Source: an uncultured Pelagibacteraceae bacterium
GTDB lineage: Bacteria > Pseudomonadota > Alphaproteobacteria > Pelagibacterales > Pelagibacteraceae
DNA: 64,000 nt
Assembly (NCBI GenBank): GCA_902551455.1
Contig: CACDDC010000005.1
Coordinates: 1 to 64,000, forward strand
Direction of reading: 5' to 3'
Of the stretch, positions 63,123 to 64,000 are shown piece after piece. The translations under genes and the position numbers were made by a program. How positions within the stretch are numbered: position 1 is the stretch's first letter; each line of letters opens with the position of its first letter. The notes under the pieces were generated by a model, which was given only the letters and a program-made list of their open reading frames with translations, searched no databases and was not told the origin of the DNA.

Positions 63123-64000
63123 ATGATTAAAAAAAATAATTTACCTATATTGATTAGAATATTTAGTTATTCGATATTAGCTATTACTTTTGTTTTTTTA
63201 GTAAACAATGTTTTAACAGTTTGGTTTGACTGGCCAGGCATTAAACAATTATTTTCACAATATGAACTATTTGGATTTAAAAAATTAAGCAAACCTTTAG
63301 AAGGATCAGCATTAACTTTTTCTTTTATACAATTATTTTTTTATTTTATTTCAGTATTTTTAGTAATTTTTTATGTTTTCAAATCTATTAAACAAACTCT
63401 ACAAACTGACTCAGAAATTCTTACTAAATTTACTGCTTATATTATTCGATCATCCTTTTGGGCAGTTTTGATCGTTGGAATTGCAGATGCAATAGTTTCA
63501 TTTATGGTTGTTGAAAAGTTAGTTGGGCCAGTCCTAGGTGAATATTTGAGAGTAAAATTAGTTGTTCCAAACTTTAGAATTACTTATGTTCATTTTCCTT
63601 TAATATTAATTTCATTTGTGATTGGATATTTTACAAGAACAGTAGGCTTTATTTGGCTAGCAATTTTAGTAGTTGCTAGTGAATTTGCAATTGTTCTATC
63701 TAGATTTATATTTGAGTATGAGCAAGCTTTTCAAGGAGATCTAGTTCGTTTTTGGTATTCAGCCCTTTATCTTTTTGCTAGCGCATATGCTTTAATGCAT
63801 GAAGGTCATGTTCGAGTTGATGTTTTATACACTGGTTTTAGTGAAAGAAAAAAAGCTTGGACAAACTCCATGGGATCACTTGTATTAGGAATTCCACTTT
63901 GTCTTATAGTTATATTTTTAGGAATGGGCGGCAAAGCAAGTATTATAAATGGACCAGTTATTTCATTTGAAATTACTCAGCAAGGATCAAATGGGTTATA
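63123..64000 (+). CDS. TRAP transporter small permease subunit (DctQ-like), 3' truncated by window edge
   Basis: Open frame from ATG at 63123 to the window end (MIKKNNLPILIRIFSY...YALMHEGHVRVDVLYTGFSERKKAW); absent from the ORF track because no stop is reached. Confidence 0.88.
   Translation, partial: MIKKNNLPILIRIFSYSILAITFVFLVNNVLTVWFDWPGIKQLFSQYELFGFKKLSKPLEGSALTFSFIQLFFYFISVFLVIFYVFKSIKQTLQTDSEILTKFTAYIIRSSFWAVLIVGIADAIVSFMVVEKLVGPVLGEYLRVKLVVPNFRITYVHFPLILISFVIGYFTRTVGFIWLAILVVASEFAIVLSRFIFEYEQAFQGDLVRFWYSALYLFASAYALMHEGHVRVDVLYTGFSERKKAWTNSMGSLVLGIPLCLIVIFLGMGGKASIINGPVISFEITQQGSNGL

Overview
AT-rich, densely packed alphaproteobacterial window. Gene content, low GC and codon usage point strongly to SAR11/Pelagibacterales. 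The left third is a conserved alphaproteobacterial origin-proximal block: holA, parB, parA, rsmG (with an embedded parS), mnmG, mnmE, [sulfotransferase insertion], rho, hemJ, hemH, hemE, a putative oriC, a PPDK/PEPS regulatory protein, maf, aroE, coaE, dnaQ, secB, fxsA, Tim44-like, Smr, hslUV, hisBHAFE. Further right are ftsK/lolA, a disrupted UbiH-like gene, tRNA-Gly(GCC) followed by two glycosyltransferases, purH, heparinase II/III-like, rpe, a Na+/solute symporter with DUF4212, acsA, tsaD, hemCD, mscS, folD, a TPR/SPINDLY-like glycosyltransferase, argG, yciB, hspQ, ccmCDEFGH, a PagL-like protein, a 2-hydroxyacid oxidation cluster, and a TakP-type TRAP transporter that runs off the window end. 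The best candidates for a second look are: (i) the putative hemE/oriC region, (ii) a 16-bp-stem structured RNA candidate upstream of ccmC with a CCCU/CUCCCUC-rich loop, (iii) a ubiH-like gene broken by a 55-bp out-of-frame internal duplication, (iv) a 2-hydroxyacid oxidation plus TRAP cluster with a strong palindromic hairpin between takP and its permease, and (v) three convergent gene pairs that share a TTAA stop. I found no convincing CRISPR array, transposon, phage or wholly new defence-like system.
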